Source: a bacterium (GTDB taxonomy: Bacteria; Zhuqueibacterota; Zhuqueibacteria; Residuimicrobiales; Krinioviventaceae). Taken from it: a stretch of DNA of 64,000 nucleotides. Position numbers and translations under genes: made by a program. The stretch is taken from the NCBI GenBank assembly GCA_029561455.1, contig JAKQIY010000041.1, positions 248,001 through 312,000 on the forward strand. The letters run 5' to 3'. The notes beneath the pieces were generated by a model. That model saw only the letters and a program-made list of their open reading frames with translations, was not told where the DNA came from and did no database searches. This document shows positions 1 through 9,382 of the stretch, one piece after another. Positions within the stretch are counted from its first letter, which is position 1, and every line of letters starts with the position of its first letter.

Positions 1-1652
<1,652 letters not shown>

Positions 1653-1837
1653 TTATTAACCGAAATGCCTTGAGAATACCCGGAATATATTAGTATAAAT
1701 ATAACATGTAAACCGGCAATAATCAAGATGAAAGAAAGCGGTATTTTTGTGTTGCGCATTTAGTATTCACCCCTTGTTGTCATTTCGGGGAGCGGAACGA
1801 CGGGAAATCCTAATAACAGCAAGCTGGTAGATTTTTT

Positions 1838-2076
1838 GTAGGATGGGGTCTTGACCGGCGCAAAAGAATGTAACCTAAATCATGAACAGAATTTGTAAAA
1901 GGTATATGATCAGAATAGAGCAATATCCGGGCAAGCCCCCCATCGAATAATACGTACATCTGTTTAAAAGATGGGAGCTTGACCTTCGCAAAGGAGAATA
2001 TGTGCAATTTGAGACGTTGATATTATTATGGATAATGTTTGAGAACCTGCAATAATCGGTCAAGACCCCATCCTAC
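1838..2076. repeat. MITE-like tandem inverted-repeat element
   Basis: A 19-bp perfect inverted repeat closes this 239-bp segment: 1838-1856 (GTAGGATGGGGTCTTGACC) matches the reverse complement of 2058-2076. Inside it are a second left-type end at about 1969-1990 and a second right-type end at about 1924-1945, so the element reads as two head-to-tail units of about 108 bp, each beginning GATGGG..CTTGACC..CGCAAA and ending GCAATA..C..CAAG..CCCCATC. No coding potential is seen. The flank 1593-1837 holds no gene; at 1793-1813 it has a short motif (CGGAACGACGG) that recurs near 5742. A non-autonomous mobile element is the likeliest explanation. Confidence 0.6.
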
Positions 2077-2096
2077 GCGAGGGTGTAAAATAAAAA

Positions 2097-2128
2097 GTGC
2101 TACGTAGCTGGTTTACAGTGCGTAGCAC
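2097..2128 (-). terminator. Second (distal) rho-independent terminator after the GH3 gene
   Basis: Read on the minus strand, an 8-bp perfect stem (2121-2128 with 2097-2104, GTGCTACG/CGTAGCAC) with a 16-base loop is followed directly by TTTTTATTTTA. It lies just past the first terminator and would back it up. Confidence 0.6.
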
Positions 2129-2151
2129 ATAAATCAATCCCCTGCAAAAAG

Positions 2152-2190
2152 AGCCCGATGATACGGCTTTTGTTTCCGCAGCATCGGGCT
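2152..2190 (-). terminator. Rho-independent terminator after the GH3 gene
   Basis: A 9-bp perfect stem (AGCCCGATG/CATCGGGCT, 2152-2160 with 2182-2190) starts 13 bases beyond the GH3 stop codon and is followed on the minus strand by CTTTTTGC. Confidence 0.7.
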
Positions 2191-2203
2191 ATATTAAAAC
2201 TTG

Positions 2204-4873
2204 TTATTCCAAATAAGCAGGTGAACCGGTAACTTCCAATTCGGCGCTGACAACTTGAGTAGTAGCGGCGCCGGGGAGGTCGGGTTGCTTGCCGCCAATG
2301 GAAATTTTAAATTTGCCCGGTTCTTCAACGCGTTTGTTTTCCGCATCGATAATGGAAAGCTGGGCCGGGGTAAGCGTAAAGGTCACCGGTTTACTTTCGC
2401 CGGGTTTTAAAGCGATCCGGTCAAAACCCTGCAGGGAACGTACCGGTACGGGAACAGAGGCTTGCAAGTCGGACACATACAACTGCACCACTTCTTCACC
2501 GGCCATTTTCCCGGTATTTTTCACTGTGGCCGTAACCGTTACCGGCTGACCGGCTTCAATGCTGGCGGGAACGGTCAAATTGCTATATTCAAAAGTAGTA
2601 TAGGACATACCATGTCCGAACGCATAAAGCGCATCACCGGTAAAGTAACGATAGGTCTGGCTGGTCATGTTATAATCCGTAAAGGCTGGCAGCTGATTAA
2701 CCGATTTGTAGAACGTTACCGGTAGCCGTCCGCCCGGATTATAATCGCCAAACAATACATCGGCAATAGCCGTACCCGCCGCCTGACCCGGATACCAAGC
2801 TTCGACGATTGCGGGTATATTATCATTCGCCCAGTTTACCGATACAGCGCTGCCGTTCAACAGTACCAGCACCATGGGTTTACCGAGGCGGTTCAGGGTT
2901 TGCATCAGTTTTTCCTGGATGGGAGGTATGTCCAAAGTCAAACGGTCGCCGCCTTCAAACCCGGCTACTTTGACTTTCATTTCTTCGCCTTCAAGACGCG
3001 GGGACAAGCCCATGAATAGCACGATGACTTCCGCTTGTTTGGCCGCTTCAATAGCTTCTTTTTCAAAGTCATAACCCGGCACCGCCCAAAGCAGTCTCAT
3101 GCTGGCGTCGCCGGAAACTTCAAAATATTCCACTTTGATCTTGTAAGACTGACCGGCAACCAGGTCGATGTTTTCGTAGGTTTTGCTGGGATGATGAATG
3201 TCAAAGAAATTGCAGAAAGGCGCGTCGTTGATAAAGATCCGGAAGCCGTTAAAGCCTTCGCCGCCAACCGCATAAGTGCCGGTAACCGGGGCAACGAACT
3301 CGCCACTCCAGCGAACCGAGAAATTATCATCATCGAGGCCTTCAACCGGGGCGGTTTCCCACCAGTAAAAATCGACTTTTGGGTCGATCCGGGTTACCAG
3401 CGGGTCACCCTGGAATTCACGGTTATTAAAGTATTCCGCTTTCAGTCCCGGTTTCTTTTCACCGTTTTCTTCAGTAAACAGAGCGGATTCGGGAATGGTG
3501 GTAAAGACCGGCAGGCCTTCCGCCCATTCGCAGCCAAGGGCGTAATGGACTTGAGTCTCTGCCGATACTTTATCTTTAATTCCCTGTAAAGGTGATACCG
3601 GGGCAACCGGAACGCCGTTATAATTGGCCAGTAGCACTTCAACATCATCGGCATTCGGGCCGATAACGGCAATAGATTTGAGATTTTTCTTTAACGGCAG
3701 GATGTTATTGTCATTCTTTAATAATACAATGGATTTACGCGCCGTTTCAAGAGCCAGAGTGCGGTGCGCCGGGCAGTCTACAACATCGTAAGGAATTTTA
3801 CTATACGGCACCAGTTCTTCAGGATCGAACATGCCCAGTTTAATACGGGCGGTAAACAAACGTTTCACGGCCACGTCGATTTCAGCTTCAGTAATATATC
3901 CTTTGGCAACAGCTTCAACCAGGTAAGGATATTGGTTGCCGCAATTAAGATCGCAGCCGGACTTGACCGCCAGGGCGGCAGCTTCCGGAGAACTATTAAC
4001 GACTTTATGATTTTGCCAAATATCAAAAATAGCTCCGCAGTCGGAAACGACATAACCCTGAAAACCCCACTGGTCGCGCAGGATTTGTGTTAACAGGAAA
4101 TTGCTGCCGCAGCAAGCTTCACCCATATAACGATTATAGGCACACATCACCGAATAGGCATGCGATTGCATGATACTGGTGCGGAAATGCGGCAGATAAG
4201 TTTCCTGAAAATCACGCTCGCTGATACGGGCGTCAAAAGTATGGCGTTCCGGTTCCGGTCCGCTATGGACAACAAAATGTTTGGCAGTAGCAACCACTTT
4301 GAGGTATTTGGGGTGATTGCCCTGCAAACCGTTGATAAATTGTACCGCCATGTTGCCGGTCAGGTAAGGATCTTCGCCATAGGTTTCCATACCACGGCCC
4401 CAGCGGGGATCGCGAAAAATGTTGATATTGGGAGACCAAAAGGTTAATCCCTGGTAAATTCCCCGCTTGCCTTTACGCAGGTATTCATGGTGCTTGGCGC
4501 GGGCTTCATCGGAAATAGCCGTCGCTACTTTTAACATATTCTCGCTATCCCAGGTAGCGGCCATACCGATAGCCTGGGGGAATACGGTAGCCTTGCCGGA
4601 TCTGGCAACACCGTGCAGACACTCATTCCACCAATTATATTCAGGAATATCCAGTGTATCTATAGCCGGTGCGGCGTTGACCATTTGCGAAACTTTTTGT
4701 TCCAGGGTCATCCGGCTCACCAGGTCGTCAACCCGTTCTTCAACTGATAATGTGGGATTTTTATAAGCCGGCAGTTTGCTATAATCCGGTTTTTGTGCGC
4801 AGCTTTGCATTCCCAAAAAAACTAAAATACCGGCAACAAGAATGATGATCCGGCCTGTACATTTTTTCAACAT
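2204..4873 (-). CDS. Glycoside hydrolase family 3 beta-glucosidase/xylosidase lipoprotein with PA14 domain
   Basis: An 889-residue GH3 enzyme expected to hydrolyse terminal non-reducing beta-glucosides or beta-xylosides at the cell envelope. The N-terminus is a lipoprotein signal with lipobox cysteine at residue 25 (GMQSC). The (beta/alpha)8 domain follows, with the KHF substrate-binding motif (TAKHFVVHSGPEPERH) and the nucleophile Asp278 in GYVVSDCGAI; the SDCG form and overall layout resemble xylan-active GH3 proteins. A PA14 domain (GLKAEYFNN to about residue 600) is inserted in the alpha/beta sandwich domain, and a fibronectin-III-like domain (EEVVQLYVSD) ends the protein. A strong GGAGG precedes the ATG. 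Two tandem terminators follow. The GH2 gene further downstream and the acetylesterase-like gene at 42.8 kb suggest plant-polysaccharide use. Beta-xylosidase versus beta-glucosidase cannot be settled by eye. Confidence 0.93.
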   Translation of the reverse strand: MLKKCTGRIIILVAGILVFLGMQSCAQKPDYSKLPAYKNPTLSVEERVDDLVSRMTLEQKVSQMVNAAPAIDTLDIPEYNWWNECLHGVARSGKATVFPQAIGMAATWDSENMLKVATAISDEARAKHHEYLRKGKRGIYQGLTFWSPNINIFRDPRWGRGMETYGEDPYLTGNMAVQFINGLQGNHPKYLKVVATAKHFVVHSGPEPERHTFDARISERDFQETYLPHFRTSIMQSHAYSVMCAYNRYMGEACCGSNFLLTQILRDQWGFQGYVVSDCGAIFDIWQNHKVVNSSPEAAALAVKSGCDLNCGNQYPYLVEAVAKGYITEAEIDVAVKRLFTARIKLGMFDPEELVPYSKIPYDVVDCPAHRTLALETARKSIVLLKNDNNILPLKKNLKSIAVIGPNADDVEVLLANYNGVPVAPVSPLQGIKDKVSAETQVHYALGCEWAEGLPVFTTIPESALFTEENGEKKPGLKAEYFNNREFQGDPLVTRIDPKVDFYWWETAPVEGLDDDNFSVRWSGEFVAPVTGTYAVGGEGFNGFRIFINDAPFCNFFDIHHPSKTYENIDLVAGQSYKIKVEYFEVSGDASMRLLWAVPGYDFEKEAIEAAKQAEVIVLFMGLSPRLEGEEMKVKVAGFEGGDRLTLDIPPIQEKLMQTLNRLGKPMVLVLLNGSAVSVNWANDNIPAIVEAWYPGQAAGTAIADVLFGDYNPGGRLPVTFYKSVNQLPAFTDYNMTSQTYRYFTGDALYAFGHGMSYTTFEYSNLTVPASIEAGQPVTVTATVKNTGKMAGEEVVQLYVSDLQASVPVPVRSLQGFDRIALKPGESKPVTFTLTPAQLSIIDAENKRVEEPGKFKISIGGKQPDLPGAATTQVVSAELEVTGSPAYLE

Positions 4874-5082
4874 TTCCTGACCTCCTTTTTTGTTATAAAC
4901 TGTTCAGGGAACAGGTGAATTATTATTACTATTTCATTCAGTCTCTCTGTTTGCCCTGAAATTATTTCCAAGAAAAAAATGAATTCATTAAAGCCTTTAA
5001 CCTGAAACTGAAAAAATAAAGAAAAGCTGTTAATAAAATATATTACAACACAACAGTATATTTCATGGAAGCAAGAAAACAA

Positions 5083-5115
5083 TGGTTACTTAAAAAGAAC
5101 TGGTTTTTGTAACCA
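5083..5115. repeat. Imperfect hairpin in the GH3-PPIase intergenic region
   Basis: TGGTTAC (5083-5089) pairs with GTAACCA (5109-5115), with an inner AAAAA/TTTTT pairing separated by two unpaired bases. It sits in the 264-bp gene-free stretch 4874-5137 between the PPIase terminator and the GH3 start. Function unknown; nothing else stands out there. Confidence 0.3.
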
Positions 5116-5137
5116 GACGAAAAATCATTAAAACGTT

Positions 5138-5159
5138 AAAGCCCGCACAAGCGGGCTTT
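5138..5159. terminator. Terminator after the PPIase gene
   Basis: A 9-bp stem AAAGCCCGC/GCGGGCTTT with a 4-base loop, lying three bases past the PPIase stop codon. The stem ends in T/A runs on both sides, so it could work in either direction; the minus direction is the biologically sensible one. Confidence 0.7.
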
Positions 5160-5161
5160 AT

Positions 5162-5569
5162 TTATTCTAAACCTTTAATAATATGAAACCCAAAATCGGT
5201 TTCCACAACATCGCTGATTTTATCTTTTTTCAATTTGAAAGCAACATCTTCAAACGGTTGAACCATATCGCCGCGTTTGAATTTTCCCAGGACACCGCCA
5301 TTAGCCTTGCTTGGGCAATCGGAATAGGTTCTGGCCAGTTCGGCAAAATCTGCGCCGGCTTTGACCTGTGTAAGCAGGGAATCTGCCAGGGCTTGAGCTT
5401 CTTCTTTGGTGCGGGTTATAGTATCAAAGGCATTTTTCGAGCCTTGATACATAATCAGGATATGTGCTACATTGGCTTCGGTTTTTTCTTTTTGCGCACA
5501 ACCGGCAATAACCGCCAACATAACTACAGTAGTTAATAATAATGAAATTAATGTGACTTTTTTTAACAT
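5162..5569 (-). CDS. Parvulin-type peptidyl-prolyl isomerase lipoprotein
   Basis: A small (135-residue) envelope-anchored rotamase that would help fold exported proteins. After a hydrophobic signal with lipobox VIAGC (Cys24), almost all the rest is one PpiC/parvulin domain: it opens with ANVAHILI, contains the DFAELARTYSDCPSKANGG segment typical of the family, and closes with DFGFHIIKGLE. There is no SurA-like N-terminal chaperone region, so it is a minimal single-domain form. A GGAG precedes the ATG, and a clear terminator follows the stop, so it is probably monocistronic. The family call is secure; clients are unknown. Confidence 0.92.
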   Translation of the reverse strand: MLKKVTLISLLLTTVVMLAVIAGCAQKEKTEANVAHILIMYQGSKNAFDTITRTKEEAQALADSLLTQVKAGADFAELARTYSDCPSKANGGVLGKFKRGDMVQPFEDVAFKLKKDKISDVVETDFGFHIIKGLE

Positions 5570-5841
5570 TTTTATTACTCCATTTTAATTGTGGTTTTTA
5601 CCTTATAATGTAATAAATCCGCTTATTCAATACAATAATTTCTTGTAAAATGCTGTAAAAAATGGCGCCGAATAAAATTTTAAAAAAACTGCTATGAAGT
5701 TGAATTAAATAATATTTTTTTTCTGTTACATTTTAACAGACAATTCGGAACGACGGATCCTGGATTTAATTTAAAAACAGAATTTTGTTCCACTAAATTG
5801 TAATAATGGTAAATGATCAAACCTTATATGCGGGAGAAAAC

Positions 5842-6411
5842 TTGAAAAAGACGGTTTTGCTTGTTTGCTTGTTATTTACTTCCGTCGCATTATCTGCCGA
5901 CTACCAGGTTAATAAAGATAGAGAGAACCAGGTAATATTTAATTCCGATGCCCCGGGAGCAAAAATTCAGGGCATAACCGACGCTATTGACGGGTATGTT
6001 TCCTGGAATGATCAGAATCCCTTGGCACAAAGTGAGTTATATTTTGAAGTCGATTTGAACACACTCGATACCGGTAATAAAATTCGAAACCGGCAGATGT
6101 GGGAGTCATTTCTGGAAACGGACAAGTACCGGTATGCTTTTTTTCGCGGCGTCATTCAAGCGCTGGATACTTTGATTACCGACAGATCGTACCGGGTTAC
6201 GATCAATGGAATGCTGAATGTGCATGGTGTGGAAAGGCCTTATAAAATAGAAGGGATCGTAAACAAAGAAAGCGATGCGTTGCAGGTGGAAAGTTTTTTT
6301 GAACTGGTTTTACCGGAACACAAAATTACAGTGCCGCGAATTTTATTCATAAAATTAAGTCCGATTTTGCAAATTGAAATAACCCTGTTTTTAAAACCAC
6401 AGTCGCAATAA
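5842..6411 (+). CDS. YceI-like periplasmic lipid-binding domain protein
   Basis: An exported protein of about 190 residues with the YceI lipocalin-like beta-barrel pattern: YQVNKDRENQVIFNSDAPG, then SELYFEVDLNTLDTG, RNRQMWESFLETDKY and a late VTINGMLNVHGVERPY strand pair. YceI relatives bind polyisoprenoids or other long amphiphiles in the periplasm. I chose the TTG at 5842 because GGGAGA lies at a normal distance and a clean signal peptide (LKKTVLLVCLLFTSVALSA) begins there; the in-frame ATG at 5806 would add twelve unlikely residues. The CxxCH-containing gene starts 62 bp downstream in the same direction, and the two probably form a transcription unit. The ligand is unknown. Confidence 0.75.
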   Translation: MKKTVLLVCLLFTSVALSADYQVNKDRENQVIFNSDAPGAKIQGITDAIDGYVSWNDQNPLAQSELYFEVDLNTLDTGNKIRNRQMWESFLETDKYRYAFFRGVIQALDTLITDRSYRVTINGMLNVHGVERPYKIEGIVNKESDALQVESFFELVLPEHKITVPRILFIKLSPILQIEITLFLKPQSQ

Positions 6412-6473
6412 AGCAACTGCCGGTAAATTTGTCGGGTAAATTTAAAGAGAAATTTAAAATAAACGGAGGAGTT

Positions 6474-7151
6474 ATGAAACGCCTTTTTGTAATGCTCATG
6501 AGTATCCTGACGGTATTGTTTTTAATGGAGATATCCATGGCGCGCAGCTTCAGAGTTGACCAGATACCCAATGGTTCCAAATTCGGGTGTACGAACTGTC
6601 ATACCGGCTATGGCGGGCCACGCAACACATTTGGCACGCAGATATTCAATAATTATATGGATGCTAAAAACAGTTCCGGCAATGTGTTGTGGGGTCCGGC
6701 CCTGGCCGCCGAGAATGCCGACCTTGACGCCGCCACCAATGGACAGGAATTACAAGACCCTGACGGCGCCTGGAGGATTGGCGATCCTGCACCCGGTGAG
6801 TTATCGCTGGTTTCCAATCCCGGCAACCCGGCCAGTACTACCGCAATTTATGAAACCACCGGTACGCTGCCGCAGACCATTATATTACAACAAAACTATC
6901 CCAATCCTTTTAATCCGGAAACCACTATCCGCTTTTTCTCCCCGCAACCCGGACATGTTCTGCTGCAAATATTCAATACCGGCGGGCAATTGGTAAGCAC
7001 TCTGGTGAATGGATATATCCCAACCGGCGAGCATCAGGTAATCTGGACAGGACAGGATGAAAACGGTAATACCCCGGTTTCGGGAATTTACCTGTATCGT
7101 TTGACCGGTAACGGTTTTACCGAAACGCGGCAGATGTTGTATTTAAAATAA
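6474..7151 (+). CDS. Secreted single-CxxCH (cytochrome c-like) protein with C-terminal sorting domain
   Basis: A secreted protein with a signal peptide (KRLFVMLMSILTVLFLMEISMA), a short region starting FRVDQIPNGSKFGCTNCHTG whose CxxCH could bind one c-type heme, and a C-terminal FlgD/type-A-sorting-like beta domain starting QNYPNPFNPETTIRF. The heme region also has the GGPRNTFGTQI segment seen after CxxCH in related small proteins, from memory. The start at 6474 is chosen over 6429 because GGAGGAG sits directly upstream. The C-terminal domain suggests export across the outer membrane or surface attachment. A role in surface redox reactions with the YceI-like partner is inference; the axial ligand and heme attachment are unproven. 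Confidence 0.75.
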   Translation: MKRLFVMLMSILTVLFLMEISMARSFRVDQIPNGSKFGCTNCHTGYGGPRNTFGTQIFNNYMDAKNSSGNVLWGPALAAENADLDAATNGQELQDPDGAWRIGDPAPGELSLVSNPGNPASTTAIYETTGTLPQTIILQQNYPNPFNPETTIRFFSPQPGHVLLQIFNTGGQLVSTLVNGYIPTGEHQVIWTGQDENGNTPVSGIYLYRLTGNGFTETRQMLYLK

Positions 7152-7193
7152 GGGAATAAGCAGGAATAGTGATTTGAACAGGCGTTAACTGAC

Positions 7194-7218
7194 AGCTGAC
7201 AGCTTAAAACTGTCAGCT
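7194..7218. terminator. Hairpin between convergent genes
   Basis: A 9-bp perfect stem AGCTGACAG/CTGTCAGCT with a 7-base loop, located between the convergent sorting-domain gene and SDR gene. The following T-tract is weak on both strands, so a shared terminator is likely but not certain. Confidence 0.5.
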
Positions 7219-7220
7219 AT

Positions 7221-7961
7221 TTATAATCCCCACCCGCCGCTGACCAGAATTTCCGTGCCGGTTACGTACCCTGCAGCATCACTCAGCAGGTACAACACGG
7301 CCCCGGCCAGGTCATCGGCGGTACCGGGGCGGTTCATCGGCACCATACGGCTTTGCTGGCGCACCTGTTCGTCATCCAGGCTGCCGTTGTTCATCAACCC
7401 CGGCGCCACCACATTTACAGTTATACCATGCGCCGCTTCATTGAGCGCCAGGGATTTGGAGAGGATATGCACCCCGGTTTTGGCGATAGCATACGGCAGC
7501 ACATGAATAAAAGCATGGTTACCTGCATTGCCGAGGCCAATATTGATGATCCGGCCAAAATTCTGTTTACGCATGAACGGTAAAACTGCCTTGCAACAAT
7601 AAAAGCAACTGTTGAGGTTGCTGTCCAGCATGGCGTGCCAGTCTTTAACATCCAGCTTGTCGAATTCTTTATAAATGAAATCACCGACATTATTGATCAA
7701 AAAATCAATTCTACCCCATTCATTGATAATATTGGTAACCATTGTGCGCACCTGCGGCCATTCGCGCACATCCGCACATTGCGCCATAGCGCGGCGGCCC
7801 TTGCCGAGTATTTCGCCAACCGTATCTTCCGCCGCTTTGTGATGCTGCCGGTAATTGACAACCACATTAACGCCGTTATCGGCCAGCCCCAAAGCAATGC
7901 CCTTGCCTAGCCCCCGCGAAGCCCCGGTAACCAGGGCGTTTTTTCCTGCCAATCCGTTCAT
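7221..7961 (-). CDS. Short-chain dehydrogenase/reductase (FabG-like) with atypical active site
   Basis: A 246-residue classical-length SDR. Cofactor site TGASRGLG (12-19), NNVG (90-93, the NNAG position) and the YxxxK pair Tyr157/Lys161 (YAIAK) are present. The position 13 residues before Tyr157, where the catalytic serine normally sits, is Gly144 (IINIGLGNAG), so the standard Ser-Tyr-Lys triad is incomplete. The ATG overlaps the last four bases of the histidine kinase gene, so the two are translationally coupled. Substrate is unknown; 3-oxoacyl-ACP reductase annotation would be a guess given the missing serine. Confidence 0.85.
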   Translation of the reverse strand: MNGLAGKNALVTGASRGLGKGIALGLADNGVNVVVNYRQHHKAAEDTVGEILGKGRRAMAQCADVREWPQVRTMVTNIINEWGRIDFLINNVGDFIYKEFDKLDVKDWHAMLDSNLNSCFYCCKAVLPFMRKQNFGRIINIGLGNAGNHAFIHVLPYAIAKTGVHILSKSLALNEAAHGITVNVVAPGLMNNGSLDDEQVRQQSRMVPMNRPGTADDLAGAVLYLLSDAAGYVTGTEILVSGGWGL

Positions 7962-9157
7962 TTTGGTAATAAAATCCTCATAGTTGTGCCTTTGCCTACA
8001 TGGGTTTCTTTAATAAACAGCTTGCCTTTATGATATTCTTCGACAATACGCTGCGCCAGGTTCAGGCCCAGACCCCAGCCGCGTTGTTTGGTGCTGTATC
8101 CGGCTTTGAAAATATCGCGCCGGCCGCGCGGAGTAATGCCGGTGCCGTTATCGCGAATATCGATAAATATCTTGCCGTTGTCCGGCACAGCGCCGCTGCA
8201 TATTTCAATTATGCCTTTTTTCCCGCGCACCGCATCGATGGCATTTTTCACCAGGTTTTCCACAGCCCATTCAAACAGATCGCGGTTGAGGGCAACCGGC
8301 GGCAATTCGGCATAGTTTTCCACCAGTTTGATCTCTTTGCCGGCCTGGGGTAGACGGCGGTGAAAGTATTTAACTATATCGGCAAGAATAAGATTGATCT
8401 CCTGTTCCTTTAATTGCGGCTGCGAACCAATTTGCGAAAACCGCGCCGCCACTTTTTCCAGCCGGGTAATATCCGATTCCATCTCTTTTGCCACCAGGGC
8501 AACGTTATCGGGATTGTTATAGCCGGTTTTCAACAGTTCCTGCCAGCCCATCAGCGATGAGATCGGCGTGCCTAACTGGTGCGCCGTTTCTTTGGCCATC
8601 CCAACCCAAATAAAACGCTGCTCGCTCTTTTTAATACTGCTAAAACCAAAAAAGGCAATAAGAACCAGCAGCCCGATGGCGCTCAGCGATATATAGGGCA
8701 GCGCCAGCAATTGCAGGATCATTTTGGAATCGCCATAATATAAATAATTCAGCACTGTACCGTTATAGGTTATGACCACCGGTTCGTTTTCCATGCCCAT
8801 TTTGGTCATGATATTGCGGACTTTTTTAAGCGCTTCGGGCGAGCCGTCGGAATCGGCAATGTGAATACCTTTCCATGTGGTAGGATTTTTTTCCGCATCG
8901 GTGAGGATGAGCGGAAAATTGGTGCGCTGGGTAATGTTTTCAAACAGCCAGCCCAGCGCCGCCGGATCGAGTTGGTCGGAAGCGATACGCTTGATGGTGG
9001 TTGCATAAAATTCCACGATCTGTTTCGATTCCTTGCGCAGTTGATTAACGATATGCTGGGTATACATGCTGATGCCAAGGATTACAGCAATAATGACCAC
9101 AAAAAAGAGGCCCCGTAATGTGCCGGAGAAGCGGTATAAGGTTTGACGCAGCGCCAT
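7958..9157 (-). CDS. Membrane sensor histidine kinase
   Basis: A 399-residue two-component sensor kinase. Transmembrane segments lie at about 16-33 and 148-172 and enclose a periplasmic sensor region of about 115 residues without a recognised domain. The cytoplasmic part has the H-box KETAHQLGTPISSL (phospho-acceptor His193), N-box NLVKNAIDAV, G1 DIRDNGTGI and G2 GWGLGLNLA, so it should be catalytically complete. No response regulator gene is adjacent; instead an SDR gene overlaps its 3' end by four bases. The KETAHQLGTPISSLMGW form resembles kinases common in Bacteroidetes-type genomes. Signal and partner regulator are unknown. Confidence 0.93.
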   Translation of the reverse strand: MALRQTLYRFSGTLRGLFFVVIIAVILGISMYTQHIVNQLRKESKQIVEFYATTIKRIASDQLDPAALGWLFENITQRTNFPLILTDAEKNPTTWKGIHIADSDGSPEALKKVRNIMTKMGMENEPVVITYNGTVLNYLYYGDSKMILQLLALPYISLSAIGLLVLIAFFGFSSIKKSEQRFIWVGMAKETAHQLGTPISSLMGWQELLKTGYNNPDNVALVAKEMESDITRLEKVAARFSQIGSQPQLKEQEINLILADIVKYFHRRLPQAGKEIKLVENYAELPPVALNRDLFEWAVENLVKNAIDAVRGKKGIIEICSGAVPDNGKIFIDIRDNGTGITPRGRRDIFKAGYSTKQRGWGLGLNLAQRIVEEYHKGKLFIKETHVGKGTTMRILLPK

Positions 9158-9318
9158 AAGATTTTCCAGTGTTGTAGCCGAGTTGGATTTATAATATCAT
9201 TATATTGTCTGACAACAGCTCGGTTATGTTTTAATAATACCCCTAATTAATTAATTTTGCAGAATTATCAAGCTTTCCGGGAAAGCAATAAATAATACGT
9301 TATATTCATGGTATTTTG

Positions 9319-9350
9319 TTAGAACAAGGGGTAGCTACCCCTTGTTCTAA
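9319..9350. repeat. 32-bp perfect palindrome 3' of the YfhO-like gene
   Basis: Bases 9319-9334 are the exact reverse complement of 9335-9350 (TTAGAACAAGGGGTAG and its complement). It lies 33 bases past the stop of the minus-strand membrane protein gene and could end its transcript, although no strong T-run follows. Its core AACAAGGGG recurs in a hairpin at 42775-42798, also just 3' of a minus-strand gene. Confidence 0.6.
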
Positions 9351-9382
9351 TCGATATTACAATTTATACAAACTTTTAATAT

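Noticed and set aside
1810-2063. Short open frames within the repeat element
   Set aside because: They are formed by the inverted-repeat sequence itself; no conserved protein pattern.
3035-3589. 184-codon open frame on the plus strand inside the GH3 gene
   Set aside because: It is antisense to a clearly conserved GH3 sequence, has no domain match by eye and no ribosome site.
4867-5082. 71-codon minus-strand open frame upstream of the GH3 gene
   Set aside because: Overlaps the GH3 start and its Shine-Dalgarno sequence and has random-looking Phe/Ile-rich composition.
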